This document shows, piece after piece, positions 34,923-43,033 of a stretch of DNA of 64,000 nt (its first letter is position 1; the number at the start of each line of letters is the position of its first letter). The notes under the pieces are model-generated. The model saw nothing but the letters and a program-made list of their open reading frames with translations. It did no database searches and had not been told where the DNA came from. The position numbers were made by a program, and so were the translations under genes. Origin of the DNA: Pontibacter litorisediminis (lineage in GTDB: Bacteria; Bacteroidota; Bacteroidia; Cytophagales; Hymenobacteraceae); assembly GCF_029360645.1 (NCBI RefSeq), contig NZ_JARDUA010000002.1:496001-560000 (forward strand). The letters run 5' to 3'.

Positions 34923-35423
34923 ATGGCAGACAACGACAAGTATAAAATTCCGGCCGCTACCCGCATCGGGCACGTGCACCTGAAGGTGGCCGACCTCCAG
35001 CGCTCCCTTGACTTTTACTGCGGCTTGCTCGGGTTCGAAATAACCACCATGTACGGGGAGGACGCCGCCTTTATATCGGCAGGAGGGTATCACCACCACC
35101 TGGGCCTGAACGTATGGTACAGCAAAAACGGACCTCCCGCTCCCCGGAAATCAGCGGGGCTTTTCCACACAGCCATCCTCTACCCTACCCGCAAAGACCT
35201 GGCTGCCATTCTGAAGCGGTTGGTGGATGCGGGGTATCCGTTAACGGGCGCCTCCGACCACGGCGTCTCGGAGGCCATCTATCTCAACGACCCTGACCAA
35301 AATGGCGTGGAGCTCTACTGGGACAGGCCAAAGGAGCAGTGGCCGCAGAAGCCGGACGGCTCCCTGGACATGTACACCCACCCGCTCGACGTGGCCAGCC
35401 TGCTGGGGGAGCTGGAGAAATAG
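34923..35423 (+). CDS. VOC-family protein (glyoxalase/extradiol dioxygenase fold)
   Basis: This 166-residue protein has the paired beta-alpha-beta-beta-beta repeat of VOC enzymes. Metal ligands are likely His in GHVHLKVADL, a His in the GGYHHHLGLNVW region and the Glu in NGVELYWDRP. The fold carries glyoxalase, dioxygenase and resistance activities. LDFYCGLLGFEI is typical of the catechol-dioxygenase-like sub-branch. No substrate can be named. It lies alone downstream of the GT-C gene with a 157-base gap. Confidence 0.88.
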   Translation: MADNDKYKIPAATRIGHVHLKVADLQRSLDFYCGLLGFEITTMYGEDAAFISAGGYHHHLGLNVWYSKNGPPAPRKSAGLFHTAILYPTRKDLAAILKRLVDAGYPLTGASDHGVSEAIYLNDPDQNGVELYWDRPKEQWPQKPDGSLDMYTHPLDVASLLGELEK

Positions 35424-35632
35424 CTTATGACTATACTTAAGGTTGAGGTTAGCCTGCCCTGCTCAGAAGGTATACAAGTATAAAAGCACTTACTACCGCA
35501 AGTTTTCACTCCTGGTTGTACAGCATCCGTACTGTCGCCAGATTGATGCCTGCCGCATCAGGAGTTACTGGGCGCTTCACCTCCGCTTTACATGATCTAC
35601 AACCAGCGGGTAACGAAGTCTGGAGCACCGAA

Positions 35633-36316
35633 CTACTCCTCTCCCATGTCTCTCAGCGGGTGCGTGAAAAAGTCGTTGAAGGGCTTCAGCATCCTGAATG
35701 AATCCAGCACCACCTGCAGGAAGTCCGGGCGCAGCACAACCTCGTCCGGCAGCGGCATTACGGCGTTCCAGCTCTTGAAACGCAGATAATGGATAGCCGG
35801 GTTCTCTTTTTCGTAGCCTTTGGGCGTGGTCTTCAGCTGCTCACCCTCCACGGCCCCGAACCGCTGCTTAAACTCCTCAGACTCCACCAGCCGCTTGAAT
35901 ACATCCAGGCTGTAGTCTATCTCCTGCCGTACCGCCTTTAGCTCCGGGGCCGGCGGATACCAGAGGCCTCCCGCCAGAAAAGATTTGTTGGCACCAGCCA
36001 GGTGCAGGTAGTAGCCGGGGAGCACTGATTTGCGGCCTCCCTCGGCCACATAAGCGCCAAAATGGTCTTTGTAAGGCCGCTTGTCTTTGGAGAAGCGCAC
36101 ATCGCGGTAAATCCGGAAAACCAGGTCCTTCCCTTGCTGGCCGCGCGCCGCGGGTTCAAAGTGCTGCATCTCCTGCAGCAGCTCGTCCAGAAAACCGATG
36201 TAGTTCTTGCGGGCCTTCTCGTAGCGTGGTTTGTTTTCGTTAAACCACTCTCGGGTGTTGTTTTGGGCCAGGTCGGCCAGGAAGCTCAGGGTACTCTTAT
36301 CAATAGTGGGTGCCAT
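35633..36316 (-). CDS. DUF2461 family protein (TIGR02453)
   Basis: This 227-residue soluble protein matches DUF2461 signatures: FLADLAQNNTREWFNENKPRYEKAR near the N-terminus, DVRFSKDKRPYKDHFGAYV in the middle and GYYLHLAG before a GGLWYPPAPEL helix. The family is widespread, and its function is unknown. The start at 36316 is inside an AAGTATG word on the reverse strand. It is transcribed divergently from the L,D-transpeptidase gene. Confidence 0.9.
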   Translation of the reverse strand: MAPTIDKSTLSFLADLAQNNTREWFNENKPRYEKARKNYIGFLDELLQEMQHFEPAARGQQGKDLVFRIYRDVRFSKDKRPYKDHFGAYVAEGGRKSVLPGYYLHLAGANKSFLAGGLWYPPAPELKAVRQEIDYSLDVFKRLVESEEFKQRFGAVEGEQLKTTPKGYEKENPAIHYLRFKSWNAVMPLPDEVVLRPDFLQVVLDSFRMLKPFNDFFTHPLRDMGEE

Positions 36317-36387
36317 ACTTGCGTTTTAAAACCTGCTCAGACAAATGTCATTTTTTACGGGGAACAAAGCTACTACCTTAGCCCGAC

Positions 36388-37602
36388 ATGGAAAACAAAG
36401 TACCAACGGCGGATAGCAGCGTTGCTTCGTATACCTTCATACACGCTGTTCCGTTTTATATGCCCCGCTTCCTGTACATATTGCTGCTAGTCCTCCTGGG
36501 GGTGGCGGAAGTACAGGCACAGCAGCAGCCGTACCAGCCTTACAGCAAAGAGCGGTTAAGGCAGGTTATCCTGCGGTACGAGGCCATCGCCCAGACAAAG
36601 CTCTGGCACACCTTCCCCGACACGCTCCTGCTGCGCCCCGGCGATAGCAGCAGGTATGTGCCACAGCTACAGGACAACCTCCTGCTCACCGGCGACCTGT
36701 CCCTGGACTCTACTGCCGCGTCTCCGGACTATACCTTACGTCTGGCCACTGCCGTGAAGCGCTTCCAGGGCCGCCACGGGCTTTCTGCCGATGGTGTGGT
36801 TGGCCCCAACACGGTCGCAGCCCTTAACGTGACGCCAGACAAGCGATTGGAGCAACTGCGCATCAACCTCAGCCGCTTCGACTCGGTGTTCACGTACCAG
36901 CAGGAGCCTTACGCGGTGATCAACCTCCCGGAGTTCGTGATGCAGGTGGTGGACAGCAGCAGAACGCTCCTGCAGATGCGCGTCGTGATCGGGAAGCCGC
37001 CGCTCAAGACCTACCCCATCCATTCCAGGCTGGATATGGTCGTGCTAAACCCCTACTGGCAGGTGCCGGTTTCCATTGCCGTCAATGAGATTGTGCCGAT
37101 ACTGCGGCGCAACCCGGGCTATCTGGCCGGGAAAAAGATGATTTTGGAGAAGCCTACAGCAAGTGGTTGGGTGCGGGTAAACCCATGGGAGGTGGATTGG
37201 CAAAGTATAAACCGGGCCAACTTCAATTACCGCATCACACAGTTAAACGGCCCTGACAACGAGCTGGGAAGAGTAAAGTTTCCCTTCCCCAACCGGCTGC
37301 CGCAATACCTCCACGACACCCAAGCCAAGGCATTGTTCAACCACCCTTACCGCGCCTTCAGCCACGGCTGCGTGCGGCTGGAGAAACCGGTAGAGCTGGC
37401 TTACTATCTGCTGCAACGCGGCTCCGGCTACAGTTCCGAAGGCGTAGAAAAGCTGTGGGCACAAAGCAAGCCTAACCAACACATACGGTTTAAAAACCCA
37501 ATGCCGCTGCACATTGTCTATTTTACCTCATGGGTGGATGAGCAGATGACGGTTCATTTCCGGGAGGATGTATACAACTACGATGCCCTGCTGGGACTGT
37601 AG
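36388..37602 (+). CDS. L,D-transpeptidase (YkuD/YcbB type) with peptidoglycan-binding domain
   Basis: This 404-residue exported enzyme has a signal sequence (MPRFLYILLLVLLG, with ATG 36460 a likely alternative start) and a peptidoglycan-binding domain (AVKRFQGRHGLSADGVVGPNTV). The YkuD domain has its catalytic cysteine in YRAFSHGCVRLEKP (Cys328). This transpeptidase forms 3-3 cross-links in peptidoglycan and resists beta-lactams other than carbapenems. YcbB/LdtD enzymes have over 600 residues in Escherichia coli. This shorter form lacks their long N-terminal portion. Confidence 0.92.
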   Translation: MENKVPTADSSVASYTFIHAVPFYMPRFLYILLLVLLGVAEVQAQQQPYQPYSKERLRQVILRYEAIAQTKLWHTFPDTLLLRPGDSSRYVPQLQDNLLLTGDLSLDSTAASPDYTLRLATAVKRFQGRHGLSADGVVGPNTVAALNVTPDKRLEQLRINLSRFDSVFTYQQEPYAVINLPEFVMQVVDSSRTLLQMRVVIGKPPLKTYPIHSRLDMVVLNPYWQVPVSIAVNEIVPILRRNPGYLAGKKMILEKPTASGWVRVNPWEVDWQSINRANFNYRITQLNGPDNELGRVKFPFPNRLPQYLHDTQAKALFNHPYRAFSHGCVRLEKPVELAYYLLQRGSGYSSEGVEKLWAQSKPNQHIRFKNPMPLHIVYFTSWVDEQMTVHFREDVYNYDALLGL

Positions 37603-37693
37603 CATACCGGAACGCACAGGCCTATACTTGTAGCGGCACAAGGCGCTGCCTTCTTATACCGCTGCGTCCTGCCTCCCCAGGCTTCCATATCCA

Positions 37694-38302
37694 TTAGAGC
37701 CCAAAGTCCTGCAGCAGCTCCTCGTCCAGGTCCTCAACATGGTCCACGTCAGAGAGGCGGGGCAACAGCGCATACGATAGCTTGAGGTGCTGCAGGTCCT
37801 GAATGGTTTCGGGAAAAACCTGCTCGGTGCTCCAGTGCTTGTTCTGGAAAAGCTGCGGGTAAAGGCAATTCATCCCGATCAGGTAATAGCCGCCGTCCAA
37901 AGCAGGCCCCACCACCACATCGTGCGTCTCCAGCTCTTTGTAAGCCCGCATAATGACCTCTGGTGTCAACTGCAGGCAATCGCTGCCGATGATCACGACA
38001 GAGGCGTAACCCTGCAGGAACGCCTCGGCAAAGGCCGCCTGCATGCGCTGGCCCAGGTCGCCCTCCACCTGCTCGCGCTTCTGGTACACCTCGTTTGGCC
38101 AGATGTCGTCGTGGTTCACCCCGCCAACATAGTAAACCAGCTTATCCACAGGTAAATCCTGTGTTACCTGCCGGGTGTGCTGCAACAGATGGATGTATAC
38201 CTGCAAAGCAGTTTCAGGTCCAACGGAGGCCGCCAGGCGGGTCTTTACTTTACCCAATTCGGGGTTGCGCACAAACAGTAGCAGCAGTTTACTCTTTTCC
38301 AT
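37694..38302 (-). CDS. DUF2064/TIGR04282 family glycosyltransferase
   Basis: This 202-residue GT-A-like protein has LFVRNPELGKVKTRLAASVGPE at the N-terminus, the conserved VIIGSDCLQLTPEVI segment and VVGPALDGGYYLIGM, which mark DUF2064 (TIGR04282). The family is annotated as arsenosugar biosynthesis glycosyltransferase, but the name rests on gene neighbourhoods elsewhere. None of the expected arsenic genes are near, so the role here is open. It starts inside the 3' end of the rhodanese gene (14-bp overlap, 38289-38302), so the two are translationally coupled. Confidence 0.85.
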   Translation of the reverse strand: MEKSKLLLLFVRNPELGKVKTRLAASVGPETALQVYIHLLQHTRQVTQDLPVDKLVYYVGGVNHDDIWPNEVYQKREQVEGDLGQRMQAAFAEAFLQGYASVVIIGSDCLQLTPEVIMRAYKELETHDVVVGPALDGGYYLIGMNCLYPQLFQNKHWSTEQVFPETIQDLQHLKLSYALLPRLSDVDHVEDLDEELLQDFGL

Positions 38303-38819
38303 ATACTTTCTCCCCTTTCTGCAGCCAAACGCCCCAGGCTCTGGAGTAGGCGTGCACTTTATTCGTTCTTCCTTTGCTGTCATACACCGGCAGGCCTTGG
38401 TTCACCCATTCAAACAGGCCGCCGTACAGGTGGTGCACATTGGTAAAGCCCGCCGCCTTCAGCTGCTCCCCCACCCGCTCACTGCGGTAGCCTACCGAGC
38501 AATAAAGGATGATGAGCGTATCTTTAGGCACTTCCTGCAGCTCCTCCACCTGAAAGTTTTCATAGCCCAGGAAGTAGGCCCCGGCCAGGTGGCTTACCTC
38601 ATACTCCTCTTGCTGGCGCGTGTCCAGTAGCAGCGGTCTTTCGGTACCGGAGGCCAGCATCGCCTTCAGCTGGGCGGGCTCAACGGTAGGCACTGTCTTT
38701 TTGTAAAGTCCGTCCAGCATCAGCGCGTAGGCCTTGTCGGTGGTTTGCCCACAGGCCTGCAGCACCGTAAGCCAGCACATTGTGCCAAACAACAGTAGCT
38801 TTTTCAAAATGATCGTCAA
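38289..38819 (-). CDS. Rhodanese-like domain lipoprotein
   Basis: This 176-residue protein has a lipobox (LQAC, Cys about 23). A rhodanese domain follows with LLLDTRQQEEYEVSHLAGA and the active-site loop LYCSVGYRSERV (Cys about 107), which bears the thiol. Rhodaneses transfer sulfane sulfur. The periplasmic location suggests redox or sulfur handling in the envelope. The gene is first in a two-gene unit with the DUF2064 enzyme (overlapping starts and stops). Confidence 0.87.
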   Translation of the reverse strand: MTIILKKLLLFGTMCWLTVLQACGQTTDKAYALMLDGLYKKTVPTVEPAQLKAMLASGTERPLLLDTRQQEEYEVSHLAGAYFLGYENFQVEELQEVPKDTLIILYCSVGYRSERVGEQLKAAGFTNVHHLYGGLFEWVNQGLPVYDSKGRTNKVHAYSRAWGVWLQKGEKVYGKE

Positions 38820-39041
38820 TATAGGTATGTTGGAATCAAAGTCGCGATACTCCCCTTACTGCCTGAGAGGCAACAGGTTTCAATCCATCAACCAAAGTTA
38901 GAAATATTCCATGAACTCATTCTTAAAACCAAGTATAAGTTGTGTTGTTTCTAAGGCGGTAACTAAAGTATAAGCAAAGGCCGGCTCAGCCTGGGTGCGG
39001 CTTGTTGCGTATATTTACAACTCAACCTGAAACATAAAACT

Positions 39042-40406
39042 ATGGCCATAGAAACCGTTAACCCAGCCACCGGCGAAGTGGTGAAAACCTTTACCCCGCA
39101 TACATCGGCAGAAGTAAAGCAAAAAATAGAGGCGGCCCAGCAAGCTTTCCTGAGCTGGCGGGACGTGAGTTTTGAGGAACGCGCCAAATGCATGAGCCGG
39201 CAGGCCGAGATCCTGGAAAACGAGGCAGAGAAGTACGGCCGCATTATATCGCTGGAGATGGGCAAGCCGCTGAAGGATGCCGTTGCCGAGGTAAAGAAGT
39301 GCGCACTGGCCTGCCGCTACTACGCCGAGAACGCCGCCGAATTTCTGGCGGACGAAGAAATAGACACCAAGGCCGAGCGCAGCCTCATCGCCTTTGAGCC
39401 GCTGGGCGTTGTGCTGGCCATCATGCCCTGGAACTTCCCCTTCTGGCAGGCGTATCGCTTTCTTGCCCCGGCCCTGATGGCTGGCAACGTGGGCCTGCTG
39501 AAGCACGCTTCCAACGTGCCGCAGTGTGGCCTGGCCATTGAGGAGATCGTGCGTAAGGCCGGCTTCCCCAAGGATGTTTTCCAGACGCTGCTGATTGGGT
39601 CTGGGGAGGTGAACGCCGTGATCGAGCACCCTTACGTGAAGGCCGTGACCCTGACAGGCAGCGAAGGCGCAGGATCGAAGGTGGCGGAGAAAGCCGGGCA
39701 GGAGATAAAGAAAACCGTACTGGAGTTGGGCGGCAGCGACGCTTTTATTGTGCTGGACGATGCCGACCTGGAGAAGGCCGCTGAGACAGCCGCAAAATCC
39801 CGCATGGTGAACGTGGGCCAGAGCTGCATTGCCGCCAAGCGCTTTATTGTAGTGGAGAGCATTGCCGACCAGTTCCTGCAAAAGTTTAAGGAGAAGATGC
39901 AGAGCCTGAAAACCGGCGACCCGCTGCAGGACGATATCGACTACGGCCCGCTAGCGCGCGTTGACCTGGCCGAGGAGCTGGAAAAGCAGGTGGAGGAATC
40001 CGTAAAGCAGGGTGCGGAGGTAGTTCTGGAAGGCGGGCGCGAAAGCAAGGACAGCGCCTACTTTAAGCCGATGATCCTGAAGAACGTTAAGCCGGGCATG
40101 CCTGCCTACGAAGAGGAAATGTTCGGACCTGTTGCCGCCGTCATGGTGGTAAAAGACGAGGAAGAGGCAATTCGCGTAGCCAACGACTCCCGCTTCGGCC
40201 TGGGCGGTGCCGTCTGGACGCAGGACAAGGACCGTGGCCTGCGCGTGGCCCGCAAGGTAGAGACCGGCGCCATGTTCGTTAACGCCCTGGTGGCCTCCAC
40301 GCCCGAAATGCCCTTTGGTGGTATCAAGAAATCCGGCTATGGCCGCGAACTGTCCTACCTCGGCATCCGTGAGTTCGTGAACCAGAAGAGTATCTGGGTG
40401 GCTTGA
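39042..40406 (+). CDS. NAD(P)-dependent aldehyde dehydrogenase, succinate-semialdehyde type
   Basis: This 454-residue enzyme of the ALDH superfamily begins IETVNPATGEVVKTF. It has PWNFPFWQAYRFLAPALMAGN, the active-site Glu in LELGGSDAF (about 228) and the catalytic Cys in NVGQSCIAAKRF (about 262). The Ser/Asp after the active-site glycines (GGSDAF) and the Cys-Ile-Ala-Ala sequence are close to succinate-semialdehyde dehydrogenases (GabD group). It oxidises an aldehyde to an acid. The sequence alone does not prove succinate semialdehyde as the substrate. It is a single gene, ending next to repeat copy C. Confidence 0.92.
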   Translation: MAIETVNPATGEVVKTFTPHTSAEVKQKIEAAQQAFLSWRDVSFEERAKCMSRQAEILENEAEKYGRIISLEMGKPLKDAVAEVKKCALACRYYAENAAEFLADEEIDTKAERSLIAFEPLGVVLAIMPWNFPFWQAYRFLAPALMAGNVGLLKHASNVPQCGLAIEEIVRKAGFPKDVFQTLLIGSGEVNAVIEHPYVKAVTLTGSEGAGSKVAEKAGQEIKKTVLELGGSDAFIVLDDADLEKAAETAAKSRMVNVGQSCIAAKRFIVVESIADQFLQKFKEKMQSLKTGDPLQDDIDYGPLARVDLAEELEKQVEESVKQGAEVVLEGGRESKDSAYFKPMILKNVKPGMPAYEEEMFGPVAAVMVVKDEEEAIRVANDSRFGLGGAVWTQDKDRGLRVARKVETGAMFVNALVASTPEMPFGGIKKSGYGRELSYLGIREFVNQKSIWVA

Positions 40407-40479
40407 CAGTTATTAGTTGGGCGTTATTGGTTGTTCGATTTTAGTTGTTCGATTTGCAGAACCGGATCCAACCACTCCC

Positions 40480-41220
40480 GCCCTCGCCTAAATCAGGGAA
40501 GGGAGTTTCCGGCAGTGCCGGCTCAAACTGCCCCTACTCCTCAGAGCTACGCTCGCTACCTTCGAACTCGCGTTCTCGTTAGTCCAAGGAGGAGAGCCTG
40601 TAGTTACTGCTGTCTAGGTAAAGCGCTGTAGTTTTGGCTATCTAAGTGAACCCACCCCTAACCCCTCCGAGGAGGGGAATTAGCAGCAGACGATCATCCC
40701 CCTGCAAATGGGAACTTGATTCTGGTTCCGTAGCAAAGGCCGTGGCTATCGAACCAGATCCCAGTCTTTGGGTTGAGCGCCTTCTAGATTTCCGGTGCCG
40801 AAGGCATTGCGACAGCAAAGGAAATGTAGACAGCGCGATGCCCGAAGACGAGCCCTCTCGGGCTGGAGAGCACCAAAGTCAGAAGTGAAACAGGCAGGTA
40901 TTAAGGCCGTGGATGAACGGCATCTAGCAAAGACAGCTTGTGTCGTGTTGCGGGAAGCAGTAGCGATAGGGAAAGTACGAGCTAGCGGGAAGTATAACTT
41001 AGTTCAGGCAGCAGGAGCAGCGGCTAGACACAGGCACAAGCGGACGCTTGCGCCTGAGAAAGCTTAAAGGTGTAGCAGAAGTAAATGTGGCTTTTCAAGC
41101 CACTCGGATTACAAATCCGATAGTATAAAAAGGCACGGGTTGCAAACCCGCGCCAGCGAAGCTGGCCGAGTCACAGACACGACACGATAGCAGGACATAG
41201 GCCTGAAGCCTTGCGCCATG
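40480..41220 (+). repeat. Composite intergenic repeat, copy C
   Basis: This is the third copy of the repeat seen at 963-1548 and 12545-13300. Ordered blocks are CCCTCGCCTAAATCAGGGAAGGGAG (about 40480-40505), a CCCCTCCGAGGAGGGG palindrome (about 40661-40678), CCCAGTCTTTGGGTTGAGCGCC (about 40762-40782), the TTCTAGATTTCCGGTGCCG block running to the GGGCTGGAGAGCACCA block (about 40784-40876), CCGTGGATGAACGGCATCTAGC (about 40908-40929), AAGCGGACGCTTGCGCC (about 41038-41054), TGGCTT-TTC-AAGCCA (41089-41102), CGGATT-ACA-AATCCG, and CGGGTT-GCA-AACCCGCGCCAGCG. It lies between the converging 3' ends of the dehydrogenase and YdcF genes. No conserved frame is found across the copies. Confidence 0.87.
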
Positions 41221-41253
41221 TACGTTGCATCGAAGCTACATCAGCAAAAGCAG

Positions 41254-42018
41254 TTAGCAGTACCCCAACAACTTATACACCACATACCCAGCTATTTCAT
41301 GAATCAAGTGGTGCCAGCCCTCAAAGGCAATGGCGCTGGGGATGAGCGTATAATCCGGGGTAAAGATTGGCTCGGAAGAGTAAAAATCTGTGGGGTAGCT
41401 ATCGAAGGTTACCCCTACTTTTTGGAAACAGCCCTCGGAGCGGCGCATATGGAAGGCGGAGGTCACCAGCAGCACCTTCTTCCAGCTTGGGTGCTGCGCC
41501 AGCACCTGGGCGGCGTACACCGCATTCTCGCGCGTGTTCACAGCTCCGGTCTCCACCAGGATATCTTCATCCGGCACGCCCGCCAGCAGCATGACCTGCC
41601 GCAGCTGCTCCGCCTCCGGCGTCATTTCGTCCATAAGGAAGCCTTTGCCGCCTGTGATGAGGATCTTATCCACCTTACCCAGCCGGTAGAGCTGCAGCGT
41701 GTGCAGAAAGCGGTCTGCCCCTTTGTTCGTATGTACGCGGTCAGTGATGTCGGGCTTAAAAGAAGTCACGCCTGTCAGCACCACCGCCACATCGTATTTA
41801 CCCACCTGGCTTACCGGCACCGGCCTTGCCTCCCAGGCCCGCCAGGCCAGGTTGCTGAGAAAGGGGTTGCTGAAGAACAGCAGCATTGCCAGCGCACTGA
41901 TCAGGCTGACGCGGCGCCACTTCACGGACTTCAGGAATACAGCCAAAAACAGCAGCACAAGCACCCACACCAGGGGCATCAGGAGGAAATCGAGGGTTTT
42001 GGAAAGTATAAAGAACAT
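41254..42018 (-). CDS. YdcF family membrane protein (ElyC/SanA/DUF218-like)
   Basis: This 254-residue inner-membrane protein has two N-terminal helices. The DUF218 domain follows, marked by VAVVLTGVT near residue 77, ILITGGKGFL, GVPDEDILVETGAVNTRENA and VLLVTSAFHMRRSEGCF. DUF218 proteins include ElyC, involved in envelope assembly in Escherichia coli, and SanA. No activity is confirmed for this branch. A possible 24-residue membrane peptide lies directly upstream on the same strand (42022-42096, three-base gap). Confidence 0.88.
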   Translation of the reverse strand: MFFILSKTLDFLLMPLVWVLVLLFLAVFLKSVKWRRVSLISALAMLLFFSNPFLSNLAWRAWEARPVPVSQVGKYDVAVVLTGVTSFKPDITDRVHTNKGADRFLHTLQLYRLGKVDKILITGGKGFLMDEMTPEAEQLRQVMLLAGVPDEDILVETGAVNTRENAVYAAQVLAQHPSWKKVLLVTSAFHMRRSEGCFQKVGVTFDSYPTDFYSSEPIFTPDYTLIPSAIAFEGWHHLIHEIAGYVVYKLLGYC

Positions 42019-42021
42019 GGC

Positions 42022-42096
42022 TCAGAAGATAAGCCAAAGCAGCAGAAACACCAGCACCATGGCCAGCAAAGCGTACAGGTCTTTGTGGAGTTTCAC
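42022..42096 (-). CDS. Possible 24-residue single-span membrane peptide
   Basis: A GTG start at 42096 opens a 25-codon frame that ends TGA at 42022, three bases before the YdcF gene start. It gives MKLHKDLYALLAMVLVFLL and ends in LWLIF: a short charged head followed by one hydrophobic helix. That is the profile of a small membrane protein, and the tight spacing suggests coupling to the YdcF gene. Reasons for doubt are its short length, its GTG start and the lack of homologues that I could compare. It is one of the better small-gene candidates in the window. Confidence 0.42.
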   Translation of the reverse strand: MKLHKDLYALLAMVLVFLLLWLIF

Positions 42097-42167
42097 GCTT
42101 ATCGGGGTTTATACTTTGGCGGCGGCAAGTTAGGAAAGTATGGCCAAGTATAAAACTGGCGCACCCC

Positions 42168-42389
42168 CTAAAACAACTTACGGAACAGCCACAGCGCCAG
42201 CGAGAGCAGAATGCTAAGCAGGATCATGCTGGTGATGGGCGCATAAAAGCGCATGTTCTTCTTCTCCACCCGGATGTCGCCGGGCAGATGGCCAAACCAG
42301 CTGAACTTGTCGCCTGCCAGCCACACCACCAGCCCCACTACGACAAGTATAATCCCGAGTATAACAATGGTTTTTCCGATTGGCTGCAT
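42168..42389 (-). CDS. DUF2905 family membrane protein
   Basis: This 73-residue protein has two transmembrane helices separated by the WFGHLPGDIRVEKKN loop, which matches the DUF2905 family (GRLPGDI-type loop). The family is found in many bacteria as short two-helix membrane proteins, with no assigned function. It stands upstream of the YdcF gene (150 bases) and might be in the same transcript. The AAGTATR word occurs twice in the region between them. Confidence 0.88.
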   Translation of the reverse strand: MQPIGKTIVILGIILVVVGLVVWLAGDKFSWFGHLPGDIRVEKKNMRFYAPITSMILLSILLSLALWLFRKLF

Positions 42390-42430
42390 TCAGGTAAAGA
42401 GTTTGCTACATGCCTACTATACGGCTTTTC

Positions 42431-43033
42431 CTAAAACCCTGCCCGCACGCCAACGGCAAAGCTCATGATATCCCAGGCGGTAAGGGTAGGGTCTTTTACG
42501 GCGGAAGTCACGATCAGGTCATAGGTCCCCACCTCGCCGTACAGTGTCAGCTGCTTTATACTTCTGCTGCCCTGGATGGGGCGGTGCAGTTCTGCGCCAA
42601 GGCCGCCAGTCAGGCGCATGCTGCTGGTCCACCAGTAGTAGTTTTTGGGGTAGGAGCTATCCCAGGAGGTAGAGAACTGATCGCGGAAGTAGTAGCTCAG
42701 GCCCAGGTTCAGGCGCAAGGGCGTCAGTTTATACTTCTCGCCCAGTTCCACTTGTTTAATCGGCTTATAGATACCGCGGATGGTGAGCAGGTGCAGCACC
42801 TCCTCGGCATCGAGCTTGGGCACGAAGCCGTAGAGCAATTCCGCGTTCACCTTGTCCTGCGCGAAACTGTAATTTGGGCCAAACGCAAACATGCCCACGT
42901 TGCCGGCAAACTGCAGCGTCAGGGCGTCGGGCGCATACCACTTGCGGGTAGCTGCTTCCTCCTCCTGCGCAAATGTATAAAGCGGGAGGCTGAGGAGGCA
43001 AAGTATGGGTATGAGTAATTGTCTTAGCTTCAT
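42431..43033 (-). CDS. Outer membrane beta-barrel-like protein, function unknown
   Basis: This 200-residue protein has a signal peptide (MKLRQLLIPILCLLSLPLYTFA) and strands rich in Tyr, Phe and Gly (LTLQFAGNVGMFAFGPNY, LRLNLGLSYYF, MRLTGGLGAEL, MSFAVGVRAGF). They look like a small outer-membrane barrel ending in a Phe, a usual recognition end. No ligand is known. The upstream phosphoesterase gene overlaps its start by 4 bases (ATGA, 43030-43033), so the phosphoesterase and this gene form a translationally coupled pair. Confidence 0.76.
   Translation of the reverse strand: MKLRQLLIPILCLLSLPLYTFAQEEEAATRKWYAPDALTLQFAGNVGMFAFGPNYSFAQDKVNAELLYGFVPKLDAEEVLHLLTIRGIYKPIKQVELGEKYKLTPLRLNLGLSYYFRDQFSTSWDSSYPKNYYWWTSSMRLTGGLGAELHRPIQGSRSIKQLTLYGEVGTYDLIVTSAVKDPTLTAWDIMSFAVGVRAGF

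Noticed and set aside
35516..35701. 61-codon forward frame at the 3' end of the DUF2461 gene
   Set aside because: It overlaps the DUF2461 gene's coding end and has no family-like features.
37694..38302. Arsenosugar biosynthesis locus
   Set aside because: Only the DUF2064 enzyme is present. No arsenic methyltransferase, arsenosugar radical SAM enzyme or ars resistance gene lies nearby.
41218..42153. Forward frame of 311 codons opposite the YdcF gene
   Set aside because: The reverse strand codes for a clear DUF218 protein; the forward frame is His/Gln-rich shadow sequence.
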